Positions 1 to 9,607 of a stretch of 64,000 nt of DNA are shown here, piece by piece. Both the position numbers and the translations under genes were made by a program. Under the pieces are notes generated by a model. It was not told the origin of the DNA, made no database searches, and worked only from the letters and a program-made list of their open reading frames with translations. The DNA is from Amaranthus tricolor (taxonomy: Eukaryota > Streptophyta > Magnoliopsida > Caryophyllales > Amaranthaceae): contig NC_080049.1 in the NCBI RefSeq assembly GCF_026212465.1, forward strand, positions 6,875,792-6,939,791, read 5' to 3'. Each line of letters starts with the position of its first letter. Position 1 is the stretch's first letter.

Positions 1-65
<65 letters not shown>

Positions 66-95
66 CATACATATATATATATATATATAGATACA

Positions 96-129
<34 letters not shown>

Positions 130-140
130 GATATATAGTA
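1..140. repeat. (TA)n / (ATAC)n microsatellite
   Basis: Nearly pure alternating AT passes into ATAC/ACAT tetranucleotide units. It lies just upstream of the first visible exon of the CACTA protease gene, so it is probably intronic in that transposon. The window starts inside it. Confidence 0.95.
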
Positions 141-162
141 TTACTTTTCCCATGCGTTTCAG

Positions 163-1101
163 CACAATGAAAATAGTGCGTGGACAATTGGGATTTACAT
201 CCAGAGCCACATTTCCAAAATGGACAGCAATAAAGGTACACAAATTCGATTTTATGCGTTTTAAAGCTTTTTTTGGCATTTTTGCGCATATAGTAGCTTG
301 AACTTGGTTTTTTTTTGCACGAAACTTGACACACAACACTATTTGGTATATATTATTGTGTTGATGTGGTTAGAATTGAAAATCATAGTCATATGCTAGA
401 AATTATGTGTTAAGTTGCGATTTTATGCGTTTTTAAGCGTTTTTTACACTTTTGCGCATAAAGTAGCTCAAACTTGGTTTGTTTTGCACGAAACTTGGCA
501 CACAACACTATTTGGTATATATTATTGTGTTGAAGTGGTTAGAATTGAAAATCATAGTCGTATGCCAGAAATTACGTGCTAAGTTGCGATTTTAAGGGTT
601 TTTAAGCGTTTTTGGCACTTTTGCGCATAAAGTAGCTCAAACTTGGTTTGTTTTGCACGAAACTTGGCACGCAACACTATTTGGTATATATTATTGTGTT
701 GAAGTGGTTAGAATTGAAAATCATAGTCGTATGCTAGAAATTACGTATTAAGTTGCGATTTTATGCGTTTTTATGCTTTTTTGGCACTAACATCTATTTT
801 CTCTTAGTGTTTTCGACAACCTTCTAATTCCGTTGATTGCGGCTACTACACTCTCAAATACATGGACGATATCTTAAAATCCATGAAGAAGGTTGGAGTC
901 AAAAACATAGATGCCGTAAGTTTTTTCTTACGTTCTTAAATTATTATTATTGGTAAAATCTAATGTTTATTAATCTTTTAATTTTATATTATATTATAGG
1001 TTTTATACGACATTCCGAGGGAAACACGCCCTCTGAGAAGTGGAGAGATGCGCGAATTAAAAGACAAGATTGCCCCGTATCTTGCTAATTTTTGTCTTTG
1101 A
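163..1101 (+). CDS. Ulp1-like cysteine protease (peptidase C48), C-terminal exons
   Basis: Three 3' exons are visible: 163-235, 808-915 and 1000-1101, with introns 236-807 and 916-999 bordered by GT..AG. The spliced frame is open and ends at a TGA at 1099-1101. It contains [20 protein letters not shown], whose DCGYY is the catalytic-cysteine motif of Ulp1/SENP-type SUMO proteases. The stretch before it, ending KWTAIK, also fits the family. The upstream His and Asp of the triad would lie outside the window. It is a transposon accessory gene rather than a host SUMO protease, because it sits between CACTA-type ends. No frame break is seen in these exons. Confidence 0.8.
249..790 (+). repeat. 169-bp tandem array in the protease intron
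   Basis: Three full copies and a partial copy of an approximately 169-bp unit. The landmark AATCATAGTC recurs at 381, 550 and 719, exactly 169 bp apart. Each unit includes TTTTGCGCATAAAGTAGCTC and a TTTGGTATATATTATTGTG segment. The array fills nearly the whole 572-bp intron 236-807 and appears to have been amplified inside it. Confidence 0.92.
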
Positions 1102-1357
1102 TAAATTGTAATTAGTATAGATTTTTTAGGACTTTAATATTATATTATATATACGATCGAGAATTTTTATATGTATATATGTACGTACATAATATTATAT
1201 TATATATACGATCGAGAATTTTTTATTACAAAGAGATTATTGGTGATTATTTGTGATTATCATTGGATTATTATTAGATTAATCATTGTTATTACATTGT
1301 ATATTATTATTGGATTATTATTAGTATAAAACGAAAAAAGAAAAAAAATAATAATAA
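1102..1357. other. 3' non-coding region of the CACTA gene
   Basis: AT-rich sequence between the protease stop and the subterminal repeats. It has a direct repeat of about 32 bp centred on ATATACGATCGAGAATTTTT near 1148 and 1203. I see no gene in it. Confidence 0.6.
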
Positions 1358-1620
1358 CTATTTGCTGCGGTCAGCCCCGAAAACCGTAGCAAATAAGTGG
1401 TGATTATTTGTTGCGGTTTTGGGGGCTGACCGCAGCAAATAATGGCACTTATTTGCTGCGGTTTTGGGGGCTGACCGCATCAAATAATGCCCTTTTTTGC
1501 TGCGGTTTTAAACTGTAGCATTTAAAATAGGTCATTTGCTGCTATCACTATTGCTTGGGGCCAAAACCGCAGCAAATAATGGCCAAAAAACCGCTGCAAA
1601 TGAAGTTTTTCACACTAGTG
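1358..1620. repeat. CACTA subterminal repeats and terminal inverted repeat
   Basis: Six or more copies of TTTGCTGCGG / CCGCAGCAAA occur in both orientations. Several pair into perfect hairpins around a GGGGCTGA / TCAGCCCC core. The block ends at TTTTTCACACTAGTG. Such arrays bind the element-encoded subterminal protein in En/Spm. Confidence 0.88.
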
Positions 1621-1770
1621 CATCCACGTTAAAACTTTTCAAGCATTCAACCAAGGTCTTGCTTATTGTGTACTTGTTGTGTGGAAATGGTAAATAATGA
1701 AACCTAAATAACATCATGTGGAATCAAATAAGTTGCATACTTAATAATATAAAATAGTATTTAATTAATG

Positions 1771-2905
1771 GTACCACATTGTTTATAATATCACTAGTTT
1801 AAAGTATGGAAAGAGACTTGATAAGTTGATTATGTAAAATCCAATCATCTTCAATATAGTGTGATGTCACAGCTATGTACCCTTTTCTTTGATTGCCGCA
1901 AGTCCACACTTCACTAGGGAGAGCAATCCTAGATTTGTTCCCCCTAAAACGTTTTCCAACATACGGCTTACTTCATTCTAATCTCTAAATATATCAGCTT
2001 TTACTGTGTTTCTTGAGACCACTTTAAAATCAAAATTCACACTTTTAGAGTTCTCCTAAATCCAATATGATCAGCCATAGTAAGATGATACTCATGATGC
2101 ACAATCATGCTAACTAATGCATTTCTGGGAGATTGTTGACTAAACTTGTATTTGCTACCGTTTTCGAATGTATTAGCAGAGTCCTTCATAGTTGCTTTTA
2201 AAAGTTATTTCACATCTACATTGTTTTTGACTTTCAAACATTTCTTTAAACGATCCTTTAGATGTGTGGTTTCATTTTTACCACCATCAGCAAACAACTT
2301 CTTACAACTACCACATTTTTCATACAATAAAAGTAAGTTTTCTATCATTAGCACCAATAATATAGCCCTCTCCACATTCAATATCTTCATTATTTTCCAA
2401 ATTAATTAGACTAGGAAGAGTTGTAGAACTAGCATATTCATTATCAAAGTCCATCCCTATTTAAATAAAAAAAACAACAATAATTAATTACATAATTGCA
2501 AATTAATCATCTCAAAGTCCATTACAAAGTCAACATTCAACATCTATATAGAGTTATTGAAAGTTCAATTAATTTTCAAAAAGCCAAATTCAATTATCAC
2601 ATTATCATATTCAACATCTATCAAGATTAACCCTAAAATTAGCACATTAAATGAAACCCTAAAATCATGATGTTTGCAGAAATTCTAAAATAGAAATCCA
2701 AGTTTAATTGCAGTTTTTTGCACATTCAACATCTATCAAGAATAACCCTAAAATTATCAATAGTTAATTAGATATTTGTAGAACAATACAAATCATGATA
2801 GACCCAAATTAATAAGAGATTAAAGAAATAAGAGGTATCCTAAAATTTCATCGAATTCTAGACCGAATGGTCGATGAGGAAGATGAAGCTTTCAGCTTCC
2901 TCTTG
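1771..2905 (-). repeat. Left arm of a large inverted repeat
   Basis: The reverse complement matches 3745-4935 along its whole length with scattered substitutions and indels. The match covers the hAT fragment, its leader, and the flank with TCTTTAATCTC and AATCTTGATAGATGTTGAATG. The arms enclose an 840-bp spacer. Confidence 0.85.
1790..2454 (-). pseudogene. hAT transposase fragment (N-terminal BED finger, decayed)
   Basis: The reading starts with ATG at 2454 (MDFDNEYASSTTLPSL). It contains a BED-type zinc-finger half, CGSCKKLF, then GGKNETTHLKDRLKKCLK. Beyond several stops, near 1800-1900, it reads GYIAVTSHYIEDDW, the conserved T(A/S)HYIDxDW motif of plant hAT (RICESLEEPER-like) transposases. 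In-frame stops and a missing middle and C-terminus make it non-functional. It is a homologue of the plus-strand copy at 4207. Confidence 0.75.
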
Positions 2906-3744
2906 CTTCGTCAATGGCAGTTAGCAGTCGGTTGTCGGTATACTTGCTTTGTTAATGGCAGTCGATAGTCGGCAGACTTGCTTCGTTAAAGCAGTCAAAA
3001 ATAATGGTTGATGAGGACGAGGAAGCTTTCAGCTTTCTCTTGCTTCATTAATGGCAGTTAGATCGAATGGAAGGGATGAAGCAATGGCTGTGTGTGAAGC
3101 GTCGAATCAGAACTCAGAAATGTGAGCTTTGAATAAGTGAAGATTAGGTCAACTTATTTTTATGACAAACTTAATCAAGGGTTAAGATTGAAACCATTTG
3201 GAATCAATGGTTGAAAATCTAAAATTCATGTGCAGTCGAAAGTTGTAAGTAACTAGTTATTGAAATGTTATCAGGATTGGTTAGGGATGGCAATTTAGTC
3301 TGAATCAGTCCTTGGTCTTATCCGAGAAAAAGATATCCGACGTCGAATATGATTATATGATCCAAGTGCGATTCAGAGACGGACCGGAGATCAACCTCAT
3401 AAAAAATCCGATACTCTGACCCAACTCCGACTCGACCCGACATCCTACTTCAAATTTTAATTTAAGCCATTTTTTATTTTGAAAATTTTGAAACATCTAA
3501 AAAAATAAATTTAAAACAAGATTATTCAAATCAAATTTGCGAATTTGACTTCTGAGTGACTGGGTCTTATATAGACTTGTTGATATGTCGTTTAATTGCA
3601 AGTGCGATTAAGTATTGTAAGTTTGATGAAGTTAATGTACAAAACTAATCAAAACAATCGATTAGACTATTATAGACTTACAGTCTAACAATGAAACCTA
3701 AAACTAACTAAATTAAACTCTTGATAACGTAACCTAAAACTGCA
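2906..3744. other. Spacer of the inverted repeat
   Basis: No gene. It starts with a near-duplicate of about 57 bp: GATGAGGA..GAAGCTTTCAGCTT at about 2871 recurs at about 3011. From about 3286, AGGGATGGCAATTT followed by GA/CC-rich sequence looks like one terminus of a small hAT-type element, but no second end was found. Confidence 0.5.
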
Positions 3745-4935
3745 ATTGGCGAAGTAAGAGAAAGCTGAAAGTTTCGCCATTCTCATCGACCATTTAATCT
3801 GGAATTCGAAGAAGTTTTAGGTTACCTGTTCTTTCTTTAATCTCATATTAAGTTGGGTCTCATGATTTGAGTTGTTTTGCAAATATCTAATTAACTCTTG
3901 ATAATATTAGGGTTAATCTTGATAGATGTTGAATGTGCTAATTTTAAGGTTAATCTAATTAACTGCCATTGAAGTTGGGTTTCCATTTTAGGATTTCTAC
4001 AAATATCATGATTTTAGGGTTTCATATAATGTGCTACTTTTAGGGTTAATCTTGATAGATATGTATGTGATATTGTGATAATTGCAGTTGAGTTTCTGAA
4101 AATTAATGAACTTTCAATAACTTTTGATAAATGTTGAATGTAGACTTTGAGATCGTTAATTTGTAAATATCTAATTAACTATTGTGTTTTTTTTTTTTTA
4201 ATAGGGATGGAGTTTGAGAATAAATTTTCTAGTCCTACAACTCATGCTACTCTAATAATTAATTTGAAAAATAACGAAGATGTTGATTGTGGAGAGGGTT
4301 ATATTATTAATGCTAATGGTAGAAAAATTTACTTCTATTGTAGGGAAACATTTTACTCATGTACAGGTTGGCAAAGAAATAAAAGTGGTTGTAAGAAGTT
4401 GTTTGTTGGTGGTGGTAAAAATGGAACCACATATCTAAAGGATCATTTAAAGAGATGTTTGAAAGTAAAAAACTGTGTAGATGTAAAACAACAACTTTTG
4501 AAAGCAACTATAAAGGACTCTCCTATAATACATTCGGAGTTGGTAGCAAATACCGTCATGTCGACAATATTCTATAAATTAGCATGATTGTGAATTATGA
4601 GTATTCTCTTGCTATGGTTGATCATATTAGATTTAGGAGATACTCTAATAGTTTGAATCTTGATTTTTAAGTGATCTCAAGAAACACAATTAAACCGATA
4701 TATTTAGGGATTAAAATGAAGAAAGGCATAGGTTAAAAAAGTTCTAACGGGGAACAAATTTAGGATTGCTTTCACTAGTTACATGCGGACTTGCAACAAT
4801 CAAAGAAAAGGGTACATAAATGTGACAACACACTAAATTGATAATAATTGCATTTTACAGAATCAACTTATCACGTCTCTTTCCTTTATTTTTAAATTAG
4901 TGATTTGATGAACAATATATTTAACTAGTGATATT
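3745..4935 (+). repeat. Right arm of the large inverted repeat
   Basis: Homologous in opposite orientation to 1771-2905. Similarity runs from the region near CATCGACCATTTAATCTGG through the hAT fragment to the AACTAGTGATATTTTA segment. It ends about 200 bp before the LHCB3 stop codon. Confidence 0.85.
4207..4900 (+). pseudogene. hAT transposase fragment (BED finger), second copy
   Basis: Open from ATG 4207 (MEFENKFSSPTTHATL) to the stop at 4587. It reads CKKLFVGGGKNGTTYLKDHL then KRCLKVKN, a degenerate BED zinc finger that has lost its first Cys pair relative to the other arm. A polypyrimidine tract ending AATAG directly precedes the ATG, like a splice acceptor. After 4587 the homology continues with stops, including sequence matching the TSHYIEDDW-coding region near 4820-4900. 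It is a relict with no intact catalytic core. Confidence 0.72.
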
Positions 4936-5142
4936 TTAAAGGGAAGGAGTATTGACAACAATAGATTTAATTGGACTCTGAGGGCGAGTCATTCTAGATG
5001 AATGCATTCACATTTTACATTAATGTTCGATTTCTAGATTTCACAAGAACTATCCCTTATGTGCAGAACAAATTATTCTCATACATTGTGGCATTAGAGC
5101 CCTTCAAACATTTTAAAGATCATATACAGACTGACTAATAAT

Positions 5143-6711
5143 TTATGACCCAGGCACAAACTTAGTGGCATATACCCAAGCATTGTTAGCCACAGGATTG
5201 TCAAGGTGATCCAATAAATTCTCCAAAGGACCTTTCCCAGTGACGATAGCCTGCACAAAGAATCCGAACATAGAGAACATAGCAAGCCTTCCATTTTTAA
5301 TCTCCTTCACTTTGAGCTCTGCGAAAGTGACCGGGTCATCAGCTAAGCCCAACGGGTCAAAGTATTGGCCACCTGGGTAGAGGTCATTACCCTCACCAAC
5401 TCCATCCAAACCATTAATACGAAAACCTTCAACGAGGCCCATGAGGACTACTTGGAACCCGAGCACAGCTAGAATGCTTTGAGCATGAACTAGGTTGGGG
5501 TTGCCCAAGTAGTCTAGTCCTCCTTCCGAGAAAATTTGAGCTCCTGCCTTGAACCAAACTGGCTCCTTAAAGCTCACTCTAACCCATTTTTGTAAGACTT
5601 CTGGGGTAATGCATCCAAGAGCTCCGAGCATTGCCCAACGTCCATGAATGACCTAACAAACAATTAGTATTAGCTAAGTTATTTATTGGGTGTTATTATA
5701 TGGTTCGGAAATATAAAATGATGTTTTAGTGTTCTGTAAAAAATGTACCTCAAGTGCCCTGTTGCGGGCGAAAGCCTCAGGATCAGCAGAAAGACCAGCA
5801 GTGTCCCAACCATAATCACCAGGAAATTCTCCAGTTAGGTATGAAGGTGTTTGTGCTGAGAATGGTCCTAGGTATTTTACTCTGTCTGGTCCATACCAAA
5901 GATCATTTCCCTAAAACCATGCACCATCCATAAATTATTTACTTTACGCACCCTAAACTGATACTAAAAAGTTCGTATGGTAAATGATTTTGGTGTATTG
6001 GTTGATCAAATATAAAAAACAAAACATTTGATAAATGATTTTTAAACCCGCTGAAAATTGATTTTTGAAACCCTTTGCTTTTGGCTTTTTAAAGCATTTT
6101 TCATGACAAATTCCAACAAACAACAATTAATTTTACTTATGACGTTCATAAAAACTGACTTTAAATGGCCAACTTAACAACTAGAAACCAATCAATAATC
6201 ATTTGTCAAATAGACCAAAAAATATACTTCGACTCAATCTGACTAGCCACTAACTTAAAATCTATATACTATTGTCATCAGAGTAAGGTCAGTTTTCAAC
6301 TAGTTAGGAGTATGAAGAGCATAGAAGCATCGATCCTGAAAAAAATTCATTTAAATTTGCTAAACTTCTTTGTATTATTAATATAAAATTATAAAACTCG
6401 TGATTATGTTTCTTTTTTTTTTCAATTCATATTTAGTATATTAAATATAAGACATCTTGTATATGCTAGCTTGTTCTTTTATCTTTAAAAATCAAAATGA
6501 CGAAATATTTGAGTATTTTATGTTACTCAAACTTGTATATATCATACGTGAAACTCGAACACGAGCAAGCAAAAGAAAAAGCATGTACCATGGTGAATTT
6601 GGCAGAGCCCATGGGAACAAGATCTCTGAGGGAGTTGGCATTGGCTCCTTTGGGTTGGCCAAGAAAAGGCGTTGGTCGAAGCACACTACCAGAACTTAGC
6701 ATGGAAGCCAT
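5143..6711 (-). CDS. LHCB3: Chlorophyll a/b-binding protein LHCB3 (LHCII type III)
   Basis: Three exons: 6711-6589, 5910-5749 and 5652-5143, with introns 6588-5911 and 5748-5653, all GT..AG and phase 0. The product is 264 aa, the usual length for this family. Residues 1-40 form a chloroplast transit peptide ([20 protein letters not shown]). The mature start [22 protein letters not shown] is typical of LHCB3, which lacks the phosphorylatable Thr of LHCB1/2. Signature elements include [17 protein letters not shown] (helix B chlorophyll ligands), [19 protein letters not shown] and [18 protein letters not shown] (helix A). The protein is imported into thylakoids and joins the M-trimer of photosystem II antenna. 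All ligand motifs appear intact, so I judge the gene functional. Confidence 0.97.
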
Positions 6712-6804
6712 GACAACAAACCTCTCTTAAAACTGAGTTTTTGGTGGGTTGTTAGTAGAAATTAAGGCTGAATGATAAATGTGGAAAGGGCTTGAATAAT
6801 GTCA

Positions 6805-6812
6805 TTTATAAA
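6805..6812 (-). promoter_or_regulatory. TATA box of LHCB3
   Basis: TTTATAAA (GATTTATAAATG on the minus strand) lies about 95 bp upstream of the ATG, a suitable distance for a 60-70 nt leader. It is the only clear TATA in the proximal region. Confidence 0.6.
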
Positions 6813-7030
6813 TCAGCAATTTGTCTGTTGAAGAACTGAGTTGAAAGTGTTAGTGGTCATAAATGAATTAAGGATAGTTGGCAATTGTTGTGGGACCATT
6901 GAGACTCGTATTACCCAATGGAGTGCTTCCTAAAGATATTATAATCCTTTCATCATATCCTGATAATATCATCCGAATTCCCAAGTATCCATGATTTTAT
7001 CACTTTATATAAATTGGATTTATCTAATAG

Positions 7031-7290
7031 CTAGTTTCTTTTGCGAGAGAAGTGTCTCAAACCTAATTCATTAAAGATTAATGTTTATTTACAGTATTTT
7101 TAATGTTTATTTATACTATGTTAATGCTTACTTACTATATTCTTAATGCCTACTTTTAATATTTTAAATGTCTACTTATATCATTCTTAATGTCAACTTA
7201 CAATATTGTAAAAAAATATATAATGTCCTGATCCAATTAAAGATGATTTCTCAAAGAGACCGTCTCTCACGTGAATTTGTGTTATCTAAT
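7031..7290. mobile_element. MITE with GAGACGGTCTC ends and tandem core, copy 1
   Basis: Outer ends are imperfect inverted repeats (GCGAGAGAAGTGTCTC; on the right, GAGACCGTCTCTCACGTG). The interior is a degenerate tandem of about 24-bp units of the form TTAATGCCTACTTACAATAT. The same architecture recurs at 21140-21540. Confidence 0.6.
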
Positions 7291-7307
7291 TATCTCACAA
7301 AGAAATA

Positions 7308-7557
7308 CTTCCTCCGTTCTTTTTTACTTGCAACATTATTGACTTCGACACTATTCATCAAGCAAATTGACTTTTATATTGTCGGTAATCTATAAGATAA
7401 ACATAGTCATATGAGATCTTGTTTGAATCATTTTGATTCAACTAATTTCTAGTTTCCATAATTTTTTGATATACATAATTAGAGATATTAATGATTAAAT
7501 TCATACATTAATAAGTGTGAAAAAGCATATGTTGCAAGTAAAAAAGAATGGAGGAAG
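7308..7557. mobile_element. Stowaway-like MITE
   Basis: A 27-bp terminal inverted repeat starts CTTCCTCCGTTCTTTTTTAC with one mismatch between ends. It is flanked by TA target duplications at 7306-7307 and 7558-7559. The element is 250 bp with no coding capacity. CTCC(G/A)TTC is the usual Tc1/mariner Stowaway end. Confidence 0.9.
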
Positions 7558-7840
7558 TACGTTAAGAATCATTAATTAAATCATTTAACTAATTTTATTT
7601 TAAAATATTCCTCTAAAAATTCTTTTTCTTATTTACATTAGTAAGTACAGATAAAATATCACTATGTCCTAGATAATATATAAGACATTGTTCTTAAATG
7701 AAGTTGTTTACATGAGCTAATTAATGCTCTATGTCTTGTCGAATAGATTAGACAAATCCATATAAATTTAGACTTATGAAAATACGATCAAATTTAATCT
7801 TGATTTTAAGTTTAATAGGAAAATTATTGGTAATAATATA

Positions 7841-8094
7841 CTTCCTTTATACCAAAATACTTGCACATATTGATTTTTTACGCAAACCAATGCGCTAATT
7901 AAATTTTTAATATCTTTAATTATGTATAACAAAAAATTATAAAAATTTGATATAATCTTTGCATTTTGACGAATAAAACAAGATCTAATATCACTATGTT
8001 TTAACTTATAAATTAAAAATTAATCACAAATTAAAGGTGATGAATGAATAGTGCATAATCTTGTAATGTGACAAGTAATATAAAATAGAGGAAG
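7841..8094. mobile_element. Stowaway-like MITE, second family
   Basis: The ends CTTCCTTTATACCAAAATAC and the inverted CTTCCTCTATTTTATATTAC are flanked by TA on both sides. It is 254 bp. Its internal segment (TTTTAACTTATAAATTAAAA and TGATGAATGAATAGTGCA) recurs as a relict at about 50849-50927. Confidence 0.85.
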
Positions 8095-8282
8095 TAAAAA
8101 TTTTGACTCTTATAATCAGAACATGATCTGATAAGTAGAAAAAATTGGATCCATTCTGATTGCAATCTGAATTCGACCATTTTAGCTTTTTTTAAACTTC
8201 GTCAACTTTCAGTTATACGTCATTATTGTTTATTACGACCATTATATAACTAATCACCATTTCTTTGTTACAGTATTAACGA

Positions 8283-8590
8283 CCCTTTTGGTTAGTGGTT
8301 TTGGATGGTGGTAATGAAAATGATTTATAGTGTAAAATTTCATCAAAAGTTCTATATCATTCTCATGATAATGAAACTTTGGTCACAAAAAAGTTTTTTT
8401 TGTTTACAAATTGCCTTTACCACCTAATACCTCTCCCAATAGTTATGCACTGGAATGAATTTTATGAAGAAAATAAGATGATTGAAGTTGGAGAAGCATG
8501 ACATCAAGGTAGCTAAGATATTTTTCAATCAAAATTCCACTAGCTTTCATTCTCATTGCCACCGTGTATTACCACCTACTAAACAGGCTG
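8283..8590. mobile_element. Candidate MITE, imperfect TIRs of about 40 bp
   Basis: The left end, with GGATGGTGGTAATGAAAATG, is matched in inverted form by CATTCTCATTGCCACCGTG on the right. The outermost CCTTTTGGTTAGTGG resembles inverted CCTGTTTAGTAGG. A target duplication is not obvious. It could be hAT- or Harbinger-derived. Confidence 0.5.
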
Positions 8591-9416
8591 TAAAATCCAT
8601 AAATTCGTTCTTTTATAAGAAAACCAGACAAATTCTGAGCCTGGCTCGAATTGTTTAACTAATAAATGTTATTGTAATTTGTTTTAATGGCAATTAACTA
8701 ATTAATCGAAAACTATATGAACAAGAATGAAAATTTGAAAATTTTGAAATAAATAAATCTCAAATTAGGGCTAACTGTGATGAAAAATTAAAACTAGCCT
8801 AAATAAAAAAGATAAATAAGATAGAATCAATTTAAGTTTAACCCTAGGAAATAATTAGTTAGCATAACAAATAACTCGAAGTTCTGGAAAAATGCGAATG
8901 CGAGTTATAGGGACCACCACGAGTTAGTATAGAGGTCCCGATCCACAACGAATTGTTGTGGACCACTGGACTAGTTTTCGCAATGAACGTTAAATGAGTG
9001 ACATTTATTGCTCATGTGTTGGAATTAGACATATAATATATTATTGGAAAATTCTTAAAGTTAGTTTTCAATTCAATTGGACTTGAATTGGTGTGATCTG
9101 TTAATCAAAAGTTATAAATAAATAAGTAAATATGTTTGAAATTTCAGCTCAAAACTTCTGCATTTTGAATATTTATTATAGCTTGTTTGCTTCTTTTTTC
9201 TTCAAACTTATTAAATTACGCAAAAATCATTTTTCAAGATCTATCGTTATTAAAACAATAAGAATTATTCTGAAATATTTCAAAATCACTCAAGATAAAT
9301 ATAAACAACCATAATGAGTAAAGTACCATAAATCTTCCAAATTAATCATAAAATGTCTAACAACTATTCTAAATAAGCATTAATAATGAGAATAAATGCA
9401 AATAATTATACTTATT
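8591..9416. other. Intergenic, nothing recognised
   Basis: AT-rich with no long ORF, RNA gene or repeat that I can identify. A 60-codon open stretch near 9132 has no recognisable similarity. Confidence 0.5.
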
Positions 9417-9421
9417 AAACT

Positions 9422-9600
9422 TGACAAAATTGAAACACCGGAAAAAGTTGCTTTTCATTATCTCAAACCGAAATAAATAATACAAGATAACCCTAGGTAC
9501 TTAATTATGGTAACCCTCGGATTAGGAAAGCAATTACCAAAAATAAGGAAACAAATAATTATCAAGCATATCCCGGAATATCATTCACATATTCTCAATA
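9422..9600 (-). repeat. Copia 3' LTR
   Basis: 179 bp, identical to the 5' LTR except for two transitions. On the minus strand it begins TATTGAGAATATG rather than the canonical TG, and ends TTTTGTCA. The TSD places the border at TA, and both LTRs share this, so the source element already had it. Confidence 0.93.
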
Positions 9601-9607
9601 CCCCCCC
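9601..9607 (-). promoter_or_regulatory. Copia polypurine tract
   Basis: Seven G residues on the minus strand directly precede the 3' LTR and follow the RNase H stop codon (TGA, 9608-9610). This is the expected position for the plus-strand primer. Confidence 0.8.

Larger units (their letters stand above)
1..1620 (+). mobile_element. CACTA (En/Spm) transposon, 3' portion
   Basis: The right end reads CACACTAGTG, the inverted CACTA terminus. It is preceded by about 250 bp of subterminal repeats built on TTTGCTGCGGTTTT in both orientations, a hallmark of CACTA ends. Inside lies the 3' end of a Ulp1-like protease gene, an accessory gene found in some plant MULE and CACTA elements. The transposase, the 5' end and the partner 3-bp target duplication lie outside the window. 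Confidence 0.85.

Noticed and set aside
2146..2409. Plus-strand open frame of 87 codons
   Set aside because: It lies antisense to the hAT transposase fragment, whose BED-finger coding explains the region.
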